Below, one piece after another: positions 35,330-47,200 of a stretch of 64,000 bases of DNA. Source of the stretch: Imbricaverruca yamaguchii (taxonomy: Eukaryota; Arthropoda; Thecostraca; Neoverrucidae). Position 1 is the stretch's first letter, and each line of letters begins with the position of its first letter. The notes beneath the pieces are model-generated. The model was not told the origin of the DNA. It did not search any database and saw only the letters and a program-made list of their open reading frames with translations. Where the stretch lies: the NCBI GenBank assembly GCA_034440575.1, contig JAOTOL010001602.1, forward strand, positions 1,770,501 to 1,834,500, read 5' to 3'. The translations under genes were made by a program, and so were the position numbers.

Positions 35330-36740
35330 ACTTTTTAAAAACAAATTGGATTGGTGTCTGTCCCTACTCGTCGAACACTTTCCGATGACACCTCTTTTGA
35401 TTTAGTGCAACGCTTAGTTTGGAGATTAGAGGGGGGTCCTATAAACCCCTTCCCCTCCCAGACAGGGTGTTAGGAAATTACCGGAATGACAGGGAAGAAT
35501 AGGTATGGCGCATCAATTCTTCTGTTCTTTAACACGCGCCCTGTAGGGGGGGTGGAAATCCGCCCACCACTCCTGTTTTTCGTAGATAACTCCAGATTTT
35601 ACCGGCCGATATACGTCATTGTTTGTGTACCTGCTTAGAAATGAACGGCACGCTGTTTAAAGTTAAAAAAACGAAAATCGACCGAAAATGTTCGAGTTAG
35701 GGGTCGGTAAACTAAACAAATATTATCAGCGGCAGACCACAAATATCGGCGCTGATGCGCTTCCCGTATATCGGCAAAAAGGAAGTGTTCTTGGCAACAC
35801 TAGCGACTTGTTTGATGTATATTGTTATGCTACATTGTTCCAAAGTCATGTCAGGTCACCGAGGTCAAGTCAGGTCAAGTTTATGACAGGTTAACCCGTC
35901 CCGTCTCGGGGGGGGGTTCTTCAACCGCCCCCCCCCCCCTCAGGTTTTTCGCGGAAAGCGGACAAACGGCGCGCGACAGCGCGCCCAAATTTGGCATACC
36001 TTTTCCCACATCAATTTCACATGGTTATTCAAATCTTTTAGGTCAGGCCATCTAGGTTCAACGAGTTAGTCGAGGTCAAGTGAGGTCACCTAAAAAAAAG
36101 TTCAACCAGTCGTCACGCTTTAACGGATACAGATATTTTTATGAAACTTTCAGCGTTTGTTTATCTTTACGGATGCAACAAAACGTACGAGTTGAATTTT
36201 TCATTTTTTTTCGTTTTTCACTACATATAAATTTTGCGTATTTGCCATATTACAGTTCAAACACAGGATTCTGACTAAAGTAAGCATTTTTTATCAGTGC
36301 AAGTTGACTTCAAACAACATTTCTCGGTCTGATCTACAGATTGGAAAAGGAAAATTAAATAAAACTTGAAAATTCAAAATTTTGAAATTTCAAAAAAAAA
36401 ATTTGGGGGGGGGGAAGATTTTACCCCTGGTCGATTTGGTTGTCCTTTTCTCATTCCAAATACATTTTATTTTTTCATATATCCCCCAAAATGAACCACC
36501 CAGAGTAAAAACCATAATGTAAGTCGTGAAAATCTAGCCCCCTTGGTGACGTCACTTTTTGGGGAATTGTTTTTCGGGGGGTGGACCCGGACCCTACTCG
36601 TCAAGCGCTTTCCGATGACAGCTCTTTCGTTTTTGTGCGATGCTTAGTTTGGATTTTAGAGGGGGGTCTTCAACCGCCCCCCCCTCCGAGACGGGGTGGG
36701 AGAATCTGACCGGAATGACGGCCTGATATGACCTGATAGA
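35330..36740 (+). mobile_element. GCGCGCC repeat family (family C), long copy with flanking direct repeats
   Basis: A block of about 170 bases (CCCTACTCGTC(G/A)A, CTTTCCGATGACA, GCTTAGTTTGGA, GAGGGGGGTC, GACCGGAATGAC-like end) occurs at both ends, at about 35330-35495 and 36545-36720, in direct orientation like terminal repeats. Between them lie GCGCGCGACAGCGCGCCC at about 35970 and AAGTTGACTTCAAAC at 36300. The whole unit reappears inverted at 48830-49620. No reverse transcriptase or integrase was recognised. Confidence 0.6.
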
Positions 36741-38679
36741 GTGCTCCTATATAGGTGACCTGAGGTCAAATGGCGGATCTGGCACATGCATTACATCATT
36801 AGTAATGTCCAAAACATCATTAATGCCAATTTTGGAACATTTAAACACAATCACAGCGATCCATACCAATGACAAGCCAAGGCCCGCAAAACCAGAACAT
36901 TTTGCTATTTTGACTTCATTGGACCTTGAAGATATTGACCTAAGGTCACGAAATTTCCACACAATAAAGTTAACTATCGTGCCCATCCACCCTGCGAATT
37001 TCGTTGCTCTAGCCTTAATGGGAGCCGAGATCTTAGGGGGCGAAATCCGTCGCCCCCCCCTCCCTCCAGTGCGCGTAATTTTCACAGGCCCTCCAGGGCG
37101 CGTGTTAAGAAGCAATAATTGATATGGTACACTTCAGCCTGGTGTCGCTCCTGGCTGCTACAGCTGAATCCAAAGGTGGATTTATGAAATATGAACCTAT
37201 GAAGGTACCCACCTAAGTATATAGGCCTAGTTAGCCCTATGTGCTGGAATATTCGAATCTGGACTGTTCCATGGGGTTAAATGCACATTTCCAGATATTG
37301 GAACAGCCAATAGCTGGAACATGGGTATATATTTCCCAGCATATAGGAACCATGAATATTGTACTAATAACAGTATCTTTGGCATGTTCTGGGCCTTACC
37401 ACCTTGATGTGCTGTGGGCTGCTCAGCCTCATCCCCATTTCAAGTGAGTAGCAAGAAGATAAAGTATACTGAAGACTAGTGAGTGGCAAGTTGGTGCCCA
37501 GCCAGGTTGTCAAGTTTGTTTCTGTGTAGCAATATTTGCATGCTGAAATAAGTACAGAAGAACTTTGATGGGAATATTAAGATGCATTTTGAACCATGCT
37601 GATTGTCATCAAATCAATTGATTTGCAAGTTTTCATGCATACAGTTTGCATTTTGTTTTCAAAATTAACATGCATTAAGTTATCTTTTCAGAATGTCAAA
37701 TCCCGAAATGAAGCATGGCAGACAAATTGGCGAGGCACACAACATGCACCAGGTGGAAATATATGTCTTAAATCCTGCTGCCGATTCCGTATCCGCACAT
37801 GTCTGCACGCGAGCGATTTCGGTGCCGGTGATACGGGCCTGAAATTCCAAACGGTACCGATACCACCACTGGTAATGTAATGTTAATGTTGCCTACGCCT
37901 TTTCCCGTATAGAGGGATGCCGCCACCCGTTGGCGGGGCACACACCCGCAGTGACCTCCATCCTTGAATTCGCCCCTGCACCTAGTAGGGAGGAATTTTG
38001 TTGCGAAAGTTATCTTTTACTTGTTCTTACCCCTCCTTCCTAGCTGTGATCCTCACTTGACCTGTCTCGACACACTGCTCCTACCCGTAGCAACGCGCGA
38101 TGCCTGCGGCACGCGACATGAGGCCGCTAGCGTTGGCCCAAGAAAAAAATGCAAATTTTGTGGAAGAATGAGTCTGTATTCGTGTCAAGAATGACTCATC
38201 AACCTTTCAAAGTAATCCAATTTTGTCCCATCTTGATATTTTAGACCGGATAAGTGTCGAAAATACAGAAGCTTGGCTGTTATGCCTTCGTGGCTCAGCC
38301 TGCCCACGTAAGGTTGCCAAACAATATTGGTGTGGCCCGCGAAAGCTAGCAGTGAACTAATGCAATATATGTCGGAGGAAGCGAGTTTAGGGACGTGGCA
38401 AACCAAAGAGGTAAAATTTGCTCCGCCTTCGGAGCGGGTGGGTTTTGCAAGGAAGTCTGTGGGAAGTCTACATTTATGTTAAGGGAGTCTTTGCATGGGG
38501 TCATTTCAAGGAGTCACTTATGTGTCATTTGGTCATGTTATTGACCAGCTTTCGTTGCTACGCGCGGGACGTCGCCGGTTCAAGCACGTGTCTTATGCGC
38601 ATTTCAGTAGAAATGCAATGCAGGCGGCATGGTCTTCGGGGTTGAAATCGCCTGCAATTCACATGGTATGTCAACTGGC

Positions 38680-38940
38680 CTTTGGAGGTTTTAATAAATT
38701 TGAGGTTCCGAGCATGGGAGGTTTTGACCATTGGAGATTTTAAGAATAAGAGGTTTTGAACATTTGAGGTTTTCAGCATTTAATTTTTGAGCATTGAATA
38801 ATTTGATTAGAAGAATCTGTGAAAGGCCGTTTTGGAGGTTATGAGCATTGGGGGTCTTTATATAGACAAGGCACATTGGAGGTTTTTGGCCTTGGAGGTT
38901 TTGATGCATTGAATGTTATGAACATTGGAGGCTATGTTAC
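38680..38940. repeat. Degenerate minisatellite (TTGGAGGTTTTGAGCA type)
   Basis: Units of about 16-20 bases built on GGAGGTTTTGA(C/G)CATT repeat imperfectly about twelve times. Confidence 0.75.
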
Positions 38941-40829
38941 ACCCCGTACACACACTATATCTCCATATGTATGGTTGCCTCCGGCGGCGACGGGTCGTAA
39001 GTAGGGGGGGGGGGGCTTGTTGATACAAGTGTTGATATGAGTATTTGTCTTTATTTGTTCCTGAGGCCCAGCAATTGAGGCTTGAAATGTAGTATTTACA
39101 GGTAGTTTTACTGATGTACCTGACTAGGTAGGTGCCTAGGGGAAGAGGGAATGTATCTGATCACGTTCTGTTTCCCGAACACCATTCGGTCCCGTGGGAG
39201 ACCCTTGGATGTCTCCCATATTTTGACACATGGGTGCTGTATGACAAATGTTGATGCACTACATAGTAAACTCCATAACCAACAGACTATACTGACACAA
39301 ATATAGTGTCTTCTCACATGATGTAATGCACCTCCATTTGTGCAGATGTTTTTAGCACAACACCGACAAGCATCTACATCCAAATGTTTTTGTGTGCTGT
39401 AGTAGAATATGGTTTGTACCACATTTCAAAGTTGTACTGTGGTTGTTGAGGGATCAGCACATAGGGACTGCTGAACTGCTGGTTCTTTTCAGGTGTGGAC
39501 TTTGAGTGGTAGCACTTGACCAAACAATGTTCTTCCTTTTCTATTCTGGAGTACAAAATATTTCATTTTGTCTAGTCACAATCCTGGGGTACAAAATGTA
39601 TTGGCATGCATGAAACCAACAAATGTCATTGTTTCCAACACTGATATGGATAGTTTGTTCATTTTTGTGCCCAGTAAACACAGTACAATTACTGGTTCAG
39701 CCACACAGAAGCAGTGGTAGAGCTATTTGTTTCATGCTGCCTTAAGTGTTCAGACCCCCCTTCCCCTACCTAGGTGTTTCTTGGATGAATGGGGCATGTG
39801 GATAGGATGAGTCCTAGACCTACCTGGCTAACAGGGAAGTCGATGATGAAATCATGATTGGTATGTAGGTAGGTAGGTACATACCTAGATGTATAAATTT
39901 ACAGTTTAATGTTTTTTTTTGTATTCTTTGAATTTATTTTTGCAGTACAATGCCTATTAGTGTGGTTAACATGATGCAACCACTTATTCCCCCTGCAAGT
40001 GCATTCTCTTCAGCTTGGAGACAGTCACCTTGAAACAGAAAACTTTTTGTAGTGAAAATGTGTAACCTGTAACCATGTCAGCATGTCGCCATGTAACATG
40101 CTGACAAGTATTTCAAATGTTCTTAACTAAAGGAAATGTAATGTGCTATATTTTTATGTTGCATTGAATTGCTTCCATGATGTTCTACCTGTTATTTTAT
40201 GCTCAATTTCAGGATTTATTGTGTCCCATCATCAACTGTCAGTCAAAAATACTTCAATTAGCAATAGAAACTGCAAAGCCCCAGTAATACTGTGCTACAT
40301 TTTGGGAACACCGGAAGAAATTATTTCTCAGACGCATTTGTGTCTCCATAGTATACTGTACTTCACCTAGTGATAGAAATGTTGTATTACTGAACCCTGA
40401 TATAAATGGGGCCAAATATGAGGATCTACATGGAGCAAAATATAAATGGAGCCAAATACAATATTTTCTGAATGTGTGAAGAGGTACTAATTGGCATCAA
40501 AATCATCCTAAGGTTCTGTTGTATTTTGTTATTACCTTATTCATTGGAGAAATTCAGTGGTTGGGCAAATAATTTATTAATGTGCATTGGGCACCTGTAT
40601 GACCACAATGATACAATCTGACTGCTGGTTTGATTTAAACAAAATTGTCATAAAACTGACCAAACATCACTATGTTTCCAGCCACTAAAGTCACAGTTTC
40701 AGTTATCTGAATGAATCAGTACCTCCTGGAGAAGGGATTGCAGCAGGAAATATTCCAGATAATTTCTTGTTTCTTGTTCAGAATGAGGTCCAGTAAGTCC
40801 AGGTAGCACTGGGATGCTGGTCAGTGCAT

Positions 40830-41200
40830 TCAGCTGTCCTTGCATTGCCTTTTGTGTGATTGTAGCAGCTACAAACACCAGTTTCTGCATTATATCTGAC
40901 ACCACAAAACATCATGCAAGCACAGTGAATGCCTTTTTAACTCAGCAGTTGATTCCAAAACTAACAAAGTACCATGTCCAAAATCCAACTAAAATCCATT
41001 ACTTATTGGATGGATGCCTTGCTCAGTACAAATACAACTTTAGTTTCACATTTCATTGCATCTGCAATCATGAAAATGAGCTTACTCTGTCATGAAGTGC
41101 ATTTTTTGGAATGTCATGTGGGATAATTTCTGGGATGGAATTTATGAAATTAAAACAGCCACTGCAAACAAATGCTTCTCTCATCCCTATTCCAATCAGA
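40830..41200 (+). pseudogene. Decayed relic of a widespread invertebrate multicopy gene family
   Basis: On the plus strand the frames contain, in order, T-x-x-H-x-A-S-T-V-N-A-F, then I-H-Y-L-L-D-G-C-L-A-Q-Y-K-Y, then H-E-N-E-L, then, after a frameshift or stop, S-A-F-F-G-M-S-C-G and A-S-L. This order resembles an uncharacterised protein found in many arthropod and cnidarian genomes, whose conserved core I recall as Y-x-S-D-G-x-x-x-Q-Y-K followed by F-F-x-x-S-H-G; its multicopy nature suggests a transposon link. Stop codons and frameshifts break it, and several substitutions fit CpG to TpG decay. It is a relic, not a gene. The identification rests on memory of the motif order. Confidence 0.45.
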
Positions 41201-43579
41201 TTGCAACAGAAAGACATGTACAAATTTCTGACCAATGGATTTGTCTCATCAGTGGTGTTCATCAGACAGGTTGTGGTTGAGAACCAGCAAGGGCCTACAG
41301 GAAGAGTTGTCAGAAGCTGATCAGAGGAAATTTGACTATACATATGTTATGTCCAGTTAACAGTATTTGCCACCTTGTAACTCAGTTCATTAGAGTGCTG
41401 GCCTGAACTGGTCTCCACATCTTGGCAACACTGTTCAAGTTGTTTCATGTGTTCACATTTAGCCCCAGGCTAGGAGAGTCAGTTGGCAGCTGGCCAATGA
41501 GTTTGAGGATGAGCTACTGGGCAGTCATGTTGGTGCATTTACAACACAATTCAAGTACAAATTGTGGTTGAACTGGAAATCATTGATTGGATGGTGGGGC
41601 CAGGGCTCATGCAAGAAGCTCTGCTTAGCAATAGAACCCTGGCTCATAAAATCACATAGGCAATGACTAAGATTATCTTTATTTCTTTATTAAATATGCT
41701 AATGAGGGTCCATGAGTTAACTTGGAAAGTGGGCCTTGCAGTCAAAATGTGCTGGAGCTGATGCTGACTCAGCAATCTCTGCAACCATTTTTTAAATTGC
41801 TTTTATTATATAAAAGTAATTTGGGTTCTTGCTGGGATGGCTTTATAAACCAGGGTTCTATCGCTAAGCAAAGTTTGTTGTGTGCTCCCTGGGTCCACCA
41901 CCTGATCCATGAATACCAGTTCAATGGCGGAATTTTGACAAAGTTTAGCATGCCACCAATGCCCCACACTCGCCCAGTAACTCGTCCCGAACCTTGTTGG
42001 ACCAGCTGCCAACTGACTCTAACAGCTGCTAAATGTGAGCACACAAAGTGACTCAAACCCTGTGTTGCCAGGATAGGGGAGACTAGTGCAGGCCAGAGCT
42101 CTAGCCAACTGAGCTGCTGGGGGGATCAGTATTGTTCTCTATTCCTGAGACTGAGCGTGTGCATTGCTATGGAAGTTCCCTATGACGATGCTTGTTCTTT
42201 TATTTCATTGGAACATGTCCCATTTACTGTGTCAGTTTGTGATCTGTCCAAATCTATTGTCAACTTGAGCCAGAATTTGAGTCATTCCAGTCATTTTGAA
42301 GCAGATAATAAGTCATTTTAGCAGCAAAGCATATTCTAAGAATGTCCAATACTTGTTTGCACTCCTTTTTTGTGTCCTCTGTACAGTGTACATGTATCTG
42401 GATCCTCTTAGTTATGAACCCTTTAGCTGCTGTGTACTGTGATGTTGCCTCTGCTGGCATTACCATTTTGTGACAATGTAATGTGACAAAAGTATTGGAA
42501 AGCTACAATTATATGTCCAAAAACCCTGTCCATCTGCTGTTATTATGTTAAACTGTATTTTTGAATGAAGAACACTGGTATTGCCTATTTACAATCTTTC
42601 TGAACTGGTATGTGTACATTTAGTTATATAGCTAGTGATAATAGAAATTAATGGAGTATGGTAAAACACATTGATCATGTTGTGCATTGCAATTTGTAAA
42701 TATGGAACATTCACTGTCCACATGATGCATTTGCCTTTAGATGCTTGAAGCTAGCAATTCTTGCTCATCATGTGCCAACAGTCTTTTCATCTTCAAGTTA
42801 CCTATGGTACATGAGTAGGATCCACCTTAAATCAGAGACTCCCTCTTCTGTAGCATATGATCATCACATAAAATGACTGGGACGTATTCGCTACATACCG
42901 TGAGGTGGTGCTGTTTATAATGTTGCAGTCAGCAACAATGGAGGCACACTGTGAGGTGGTGCCTCCATTCAACTTGGCAATTAGGTGATGTAATCATAGT
43001 TCAGCCAACAGATATTGTCACACTAAGCTGCAATAATACCTTATATATTCTTTTTTCATTCAGCAATCTTATTTTTACTAATGCACAGTACTGGATGGCC
43101 ATTTGGGTGGATGGAGCTATATGTGCTATATGTTGATGATATATGTGTCATTGACCCTGCTTATAAATGGAAGCCATGTAAGTAACAGGCATGTATTGCA
43201 CTGGATTCAGTACCTTCCCTAAGGTAGGTGGTGCTGATGAGACTTGTCATGCAATGGAAGGAAGGTGCAGGCTCCAAATGAAGTGCTCTGGGAACTGTTT
43301 TGTTGTTTTCAGCTGATGTTCTATTGTTCGGTGGAATATTGCCTAGAATGTTACCTTATCTTGTTCAGAAAATTGTTGATTGGTGTGCTTATGTTGATTT
43401 TATAATTTTTTAAATAAATGTCTCCTAAAATGTGTTTCATTCGTAGCAGTCATGGAGGACACCACTTTGGACACTGAAATAAGGATTGTGTTCTTACAAA
43501 TGCAATAAATGCAGTGTATGTGGCAAGTTTTCCTGATATCCATGCTAAATAACTGGAATGTGTCATTAAAGCACATCAT

Positions 43580-43860
43580 TTACATGCACCTCCCACCAAA
43601 ACTACAAATTATCTTGCAGAGGAGTAAAGTAAAAATAAATCATGTGAACATTTGGAGGATGTACCCAGCACCCATATTCAGCACTTAAACATCATGCACA
43701 TTATAACACGATACTCCCTTAATGTAGGGTGGTGCCATTAGCTGTGAATGTGCATAAAGCTTGTTTCTGCCTGTTCTTTGGTTGTAAAGTGTTCGCTTAA
43801 TAGCAGCGCAAGTTACTTATATGGCCTGTTCACCTCTAAAAATTACTCCCCAACTGCACC
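43580..43860 (+). repeat. Dispersed repeat (family D), CpG-poor copy
   Basis: Partner of 34780-35060, with shared ACTACAAATTAT, AGAGGAGTAAAGTAAAA and CCCAGCACCC blocks. This copy lies in the CpG-depleted domain and has lost most CpGs that the other copy retains. Confidence 0.6.
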
Positions 43861-44203
43861 CTTTATTCTTGTGACAATTACCAATGACATGAGACAAGAA
43901 CCATATTTGTTGCACTCTGCATCTTACCTTTGTTATTAGTCAGGTAACTGCAAAGAGAAGGTGGAAATGTTCACATACACTGTATTTGCTGCTGGGTATC
44001 ATTTTTCATTTCCTTTTGGTGGATGGGAGAGATAGAGCACAGCCATGATTGCCAAACTAAACCTCTGCACCATATGTGTACTGAGTTGCACCGGCTCTGC
44101 AGCCTGTGGCAATGCTCACATGTCTCATGGTTCTCAGGTGTACCCAGGCCAGTGACACACAGCTGTCTATAATTTGGTGTCCGTCAGACACACGCTTGCC
44201 ACG

Positions 44204-47200
44204 ATGACACGTGAGTACCCACATGTCGGTGGTTCTCGTGCCCGTACACGAGATTCACGCACGAGAGCTCCCTCCCTCGTGCACCCTCGTAGGTCAACGG
44301 CAAGCAGAAAGATATTTCCACATGTGGTGAGAGCTTCAATGTTATATCTTGGGCCATTCATTTATGTTTTACATTAATATTACCAGCTTTTGTGCTTTCA
44401 CACCAAATGTTTCATCCTTTCAGTTTAAAATGTTTGCATCATTGGACGTATCTCCCCCGTGATGTTTTTCTTCCTTTTATAATGAACTCGTGGCCGTTCA
44501 CTTGGTGTCCTTCCTTCCATCTCATATATTATGTAAGATATCCGCTCCATGTGACACTAACTGTACAGTTAGTGTCACATGGAGCGGATACTGGTTATGT
44601 TGCAATACGGACTGATTTGTGCAAGGTGTGCTTACAGAGCTGTTGAAGTTGATGCCGAACCCATTTTGCAACGATTTGTGCTTGCCAGCATGATGTAAGG
44701 TTGCCAGGGTGCATGTTTGTCTGCTATGTATTGTGGTTTTGTTCTTATATGGTGCATTAATTTCTACCAACCACACTTGCCACGCCCACGAGTAGTTATT
44801 CCATATTGTGTTATTATCAATGCTGAATGCACAATGAGTGATATCGAACAGCACGGTTCCATGAGATTGAGCATCAGCTAGCTGTTCAACGTGCAATGCG
44901 TTGCTGCCACCAACCGCCTCTTGGGGTCACGATTGTAAGCGTGGCTTTGTCCTGGATGTTTGCCATCCAGGAGATTATCCTCTCCAGGAAATTGTTCAGT
45001 CATTTGTTACCAAAAAAATATTCTGAATTGTTTGAAATGACTGCAAGCCCATTACTGTTTGGTAAATGTGCTTGAAGCTACTGGGAACTACAACAGTGAG
45101 TTCTTGATTTCAGAAAGAGGGGGCAAGTTATCCTCCCCGGTATGGAATGTCTCACGGTCTCCTCCAAAATCCAGAATTTACATTGCAGATAATCAGTCCA
45201 ACCCAGCCGATCTTCTTGAAACGATTACCGCCCATGGTTATGTTTTCACAACACCTTGTAACTTTGGCAGCACCCTTACTCACACCGGTCTCTCACAACA
45301 TTGTTATCCTCAGTGGTGAACTTGTCATTGCCGAATTTGTCAGATTGGCTGTAGTGAATTTGATATTTTCTCTGGATATTTTCTCGACATTTTGCTCTGT
45401 GCAGCGATGGTGCGAATGGTAACGAGTTATGCCAACCCGAGAAGTTCTTATTCCTGACTCTCGTTGTCCATGCCTGCATGCAAAGGCCAACCTGGGTCTA
45501 GTATACTCCTGTGTATATGGTACATAATTTGATGTCAGTGTCCCGGTCAGCCCTTTACGCGTTTTAAACCATAATATTTGTTTGCAGTGTTGTGCATTCA
45601 CAAGTTTTTCATTGATAATCATGTGTGCTCTTTTAATTTAATTTTTGCCAATTTTATCCCAATATTCTTCATGAAATGCTCATACTCTGCCCAAAGAAGA
45701 GGTTCACAGTGGTGTTTTCGCTCCCGGACACCTTTTCAACAGCTTTTCACGTTGTTATGCAGCATTTTAAGCTCTCATTTTCGCACTCACAGCCAGGTAT
45801 ACTTTATTCATTTTGAGATGTGCCAACGTATATAGCGATATGTATCGTGATGCTTTCTCAATTTGTGCTATAAAAATGGCGGCCCGCGACGTTCCCGCTC
45901 CCGTGCAGCTTACCTTAAATCTTGCACCGCATCTGTCACCATCAATCCATCCTGGGTGGCAAACAGGTAAGGTGCTTCATTTGTGTCATGCGATTTCGAG
46001 TTCAATCCCACGGAGGGATGACGCTTTTTATTTTGCCTTTTGTTATGCAATTTGGTGAATGTGTCATATCCGAAATAACTTCAGCTCTGCGTGCATGCTT
46101 GATGGTGCATGGCTGTATGAAAACTCAAGGCCATGCGCCTATAATGTGAAGGGAGGCACAGGCGCAGCGCCGCTCAGCAAAAGGTAAATGTTGCGAGTGT
46201 GTGGCGATCTGCAGGTGGAAAACAATATATATATATATATATATATCGACGACCTCAAACCTACGGATCTCTTTGAAGGGACTATGTCATATATTCTTAA
46301 CATTGTATTCATTTTATCAACGAGCCAGCATTTTCGGCGTTCTTTTTCTTGTACGTAGTTCAGATATGCCTGTATTTCCTGGTCAGTCATTGTTGTGGAT
46401 ATATTAAAAACCTAAATTGATCTAGATCGGGGAACGACTCAATGTTGGAAAAAAATGTAAGTATTTATTGCGACGTTTCGGCCATAGGCCATTGTCACAC
46501 AATGCATTCGTTGCGATCGGCGAACAGGTCGAAAATTCAAATTGCCGTAGGCACAAAACCTCGACAAAATCCACCCACCACCTCCACTGCGAGAAAAAAA
46601 AAACAGGAAAAAAGAAACAAAATGGTCACAGGCACTTACAAGCGTTAAAAACTTAACGTAAACATGCATAGACCGGGACGGCATGTGAAGGCCGTCGCTG
46701 CACGAACGCGATAACACGACAGGGACGCCAGGTTGACGCCTTCGTGTAGCGACGGTGGCCTTAGGTTCTTAGGTCAAGACAAAGGTCACCACATTGCCGA
46801 AGAACCAAAAATACTTCCTCGCAAACATGGCCGATCTCGGCAACCGCTGGATTGATCTCAATGCAATCTTCACCAAACAGTCGGTCGTGTGTCAGAAGCG
46901 TGCGGTTTGCTCTTTCGTGGCCTTGGGTCAGGTCAAAGGTAACCAAATCGCCGAAAAAAATCATCGCAGACATGGCCGATCTTGGCAACCGCTGGATCGA
47001 TCTTAATGAAACCTTCACCAACCGATTGGCCATGTGCTGGGGCTGTGCGGTTTGCACTTTCCCGGCCTCGGGTTAAGTCAAAGGTCACCAAATCGCCGAA
47101 AAAAAACAAAAGTATTTCCTCGCAGACATGGCCGATCTCGGCAACCGCTGGATCGATCTTGATGAACCTTCAACAAACGATCGGCCGTGTGCCAGAGGCG

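Larger units (their letters stand above)
37140..44160. other. Largely CpG-depleted domain before the SERF start codon
   Basis: Much of this 7 kb has about one CpG per 200-300 bases by eye, interrupted by CpG-bearing patches at 37750-38650 and 38940-39200. No intact exon was recognised. It holds a minisatellite (38680-38940), a decayed coding relic (40830-41200) and a CpG-poor repeat copy (43580). By analogy with AAGAB and MNAT1 it could be the transcribed 5' region of SERF, with the start codon at its right edge, or the body of an unrecognised gene. Confidence 0.5.

Noticed and set aside
36747..37122. Overlapping frames of 105 and 122 codons on opposite strands
   Set aside because: They lie in sequence resembling the composite repeat family (AGGTCA motifs, GCGCGTGTTAAG end) and have no domain.
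45059..45319. 86-codon plus-strand frame with moderate complexity
   Set aside because: No recognisable domain, no clear splice context, and no link to neighbouring exons; could not be told from chance.
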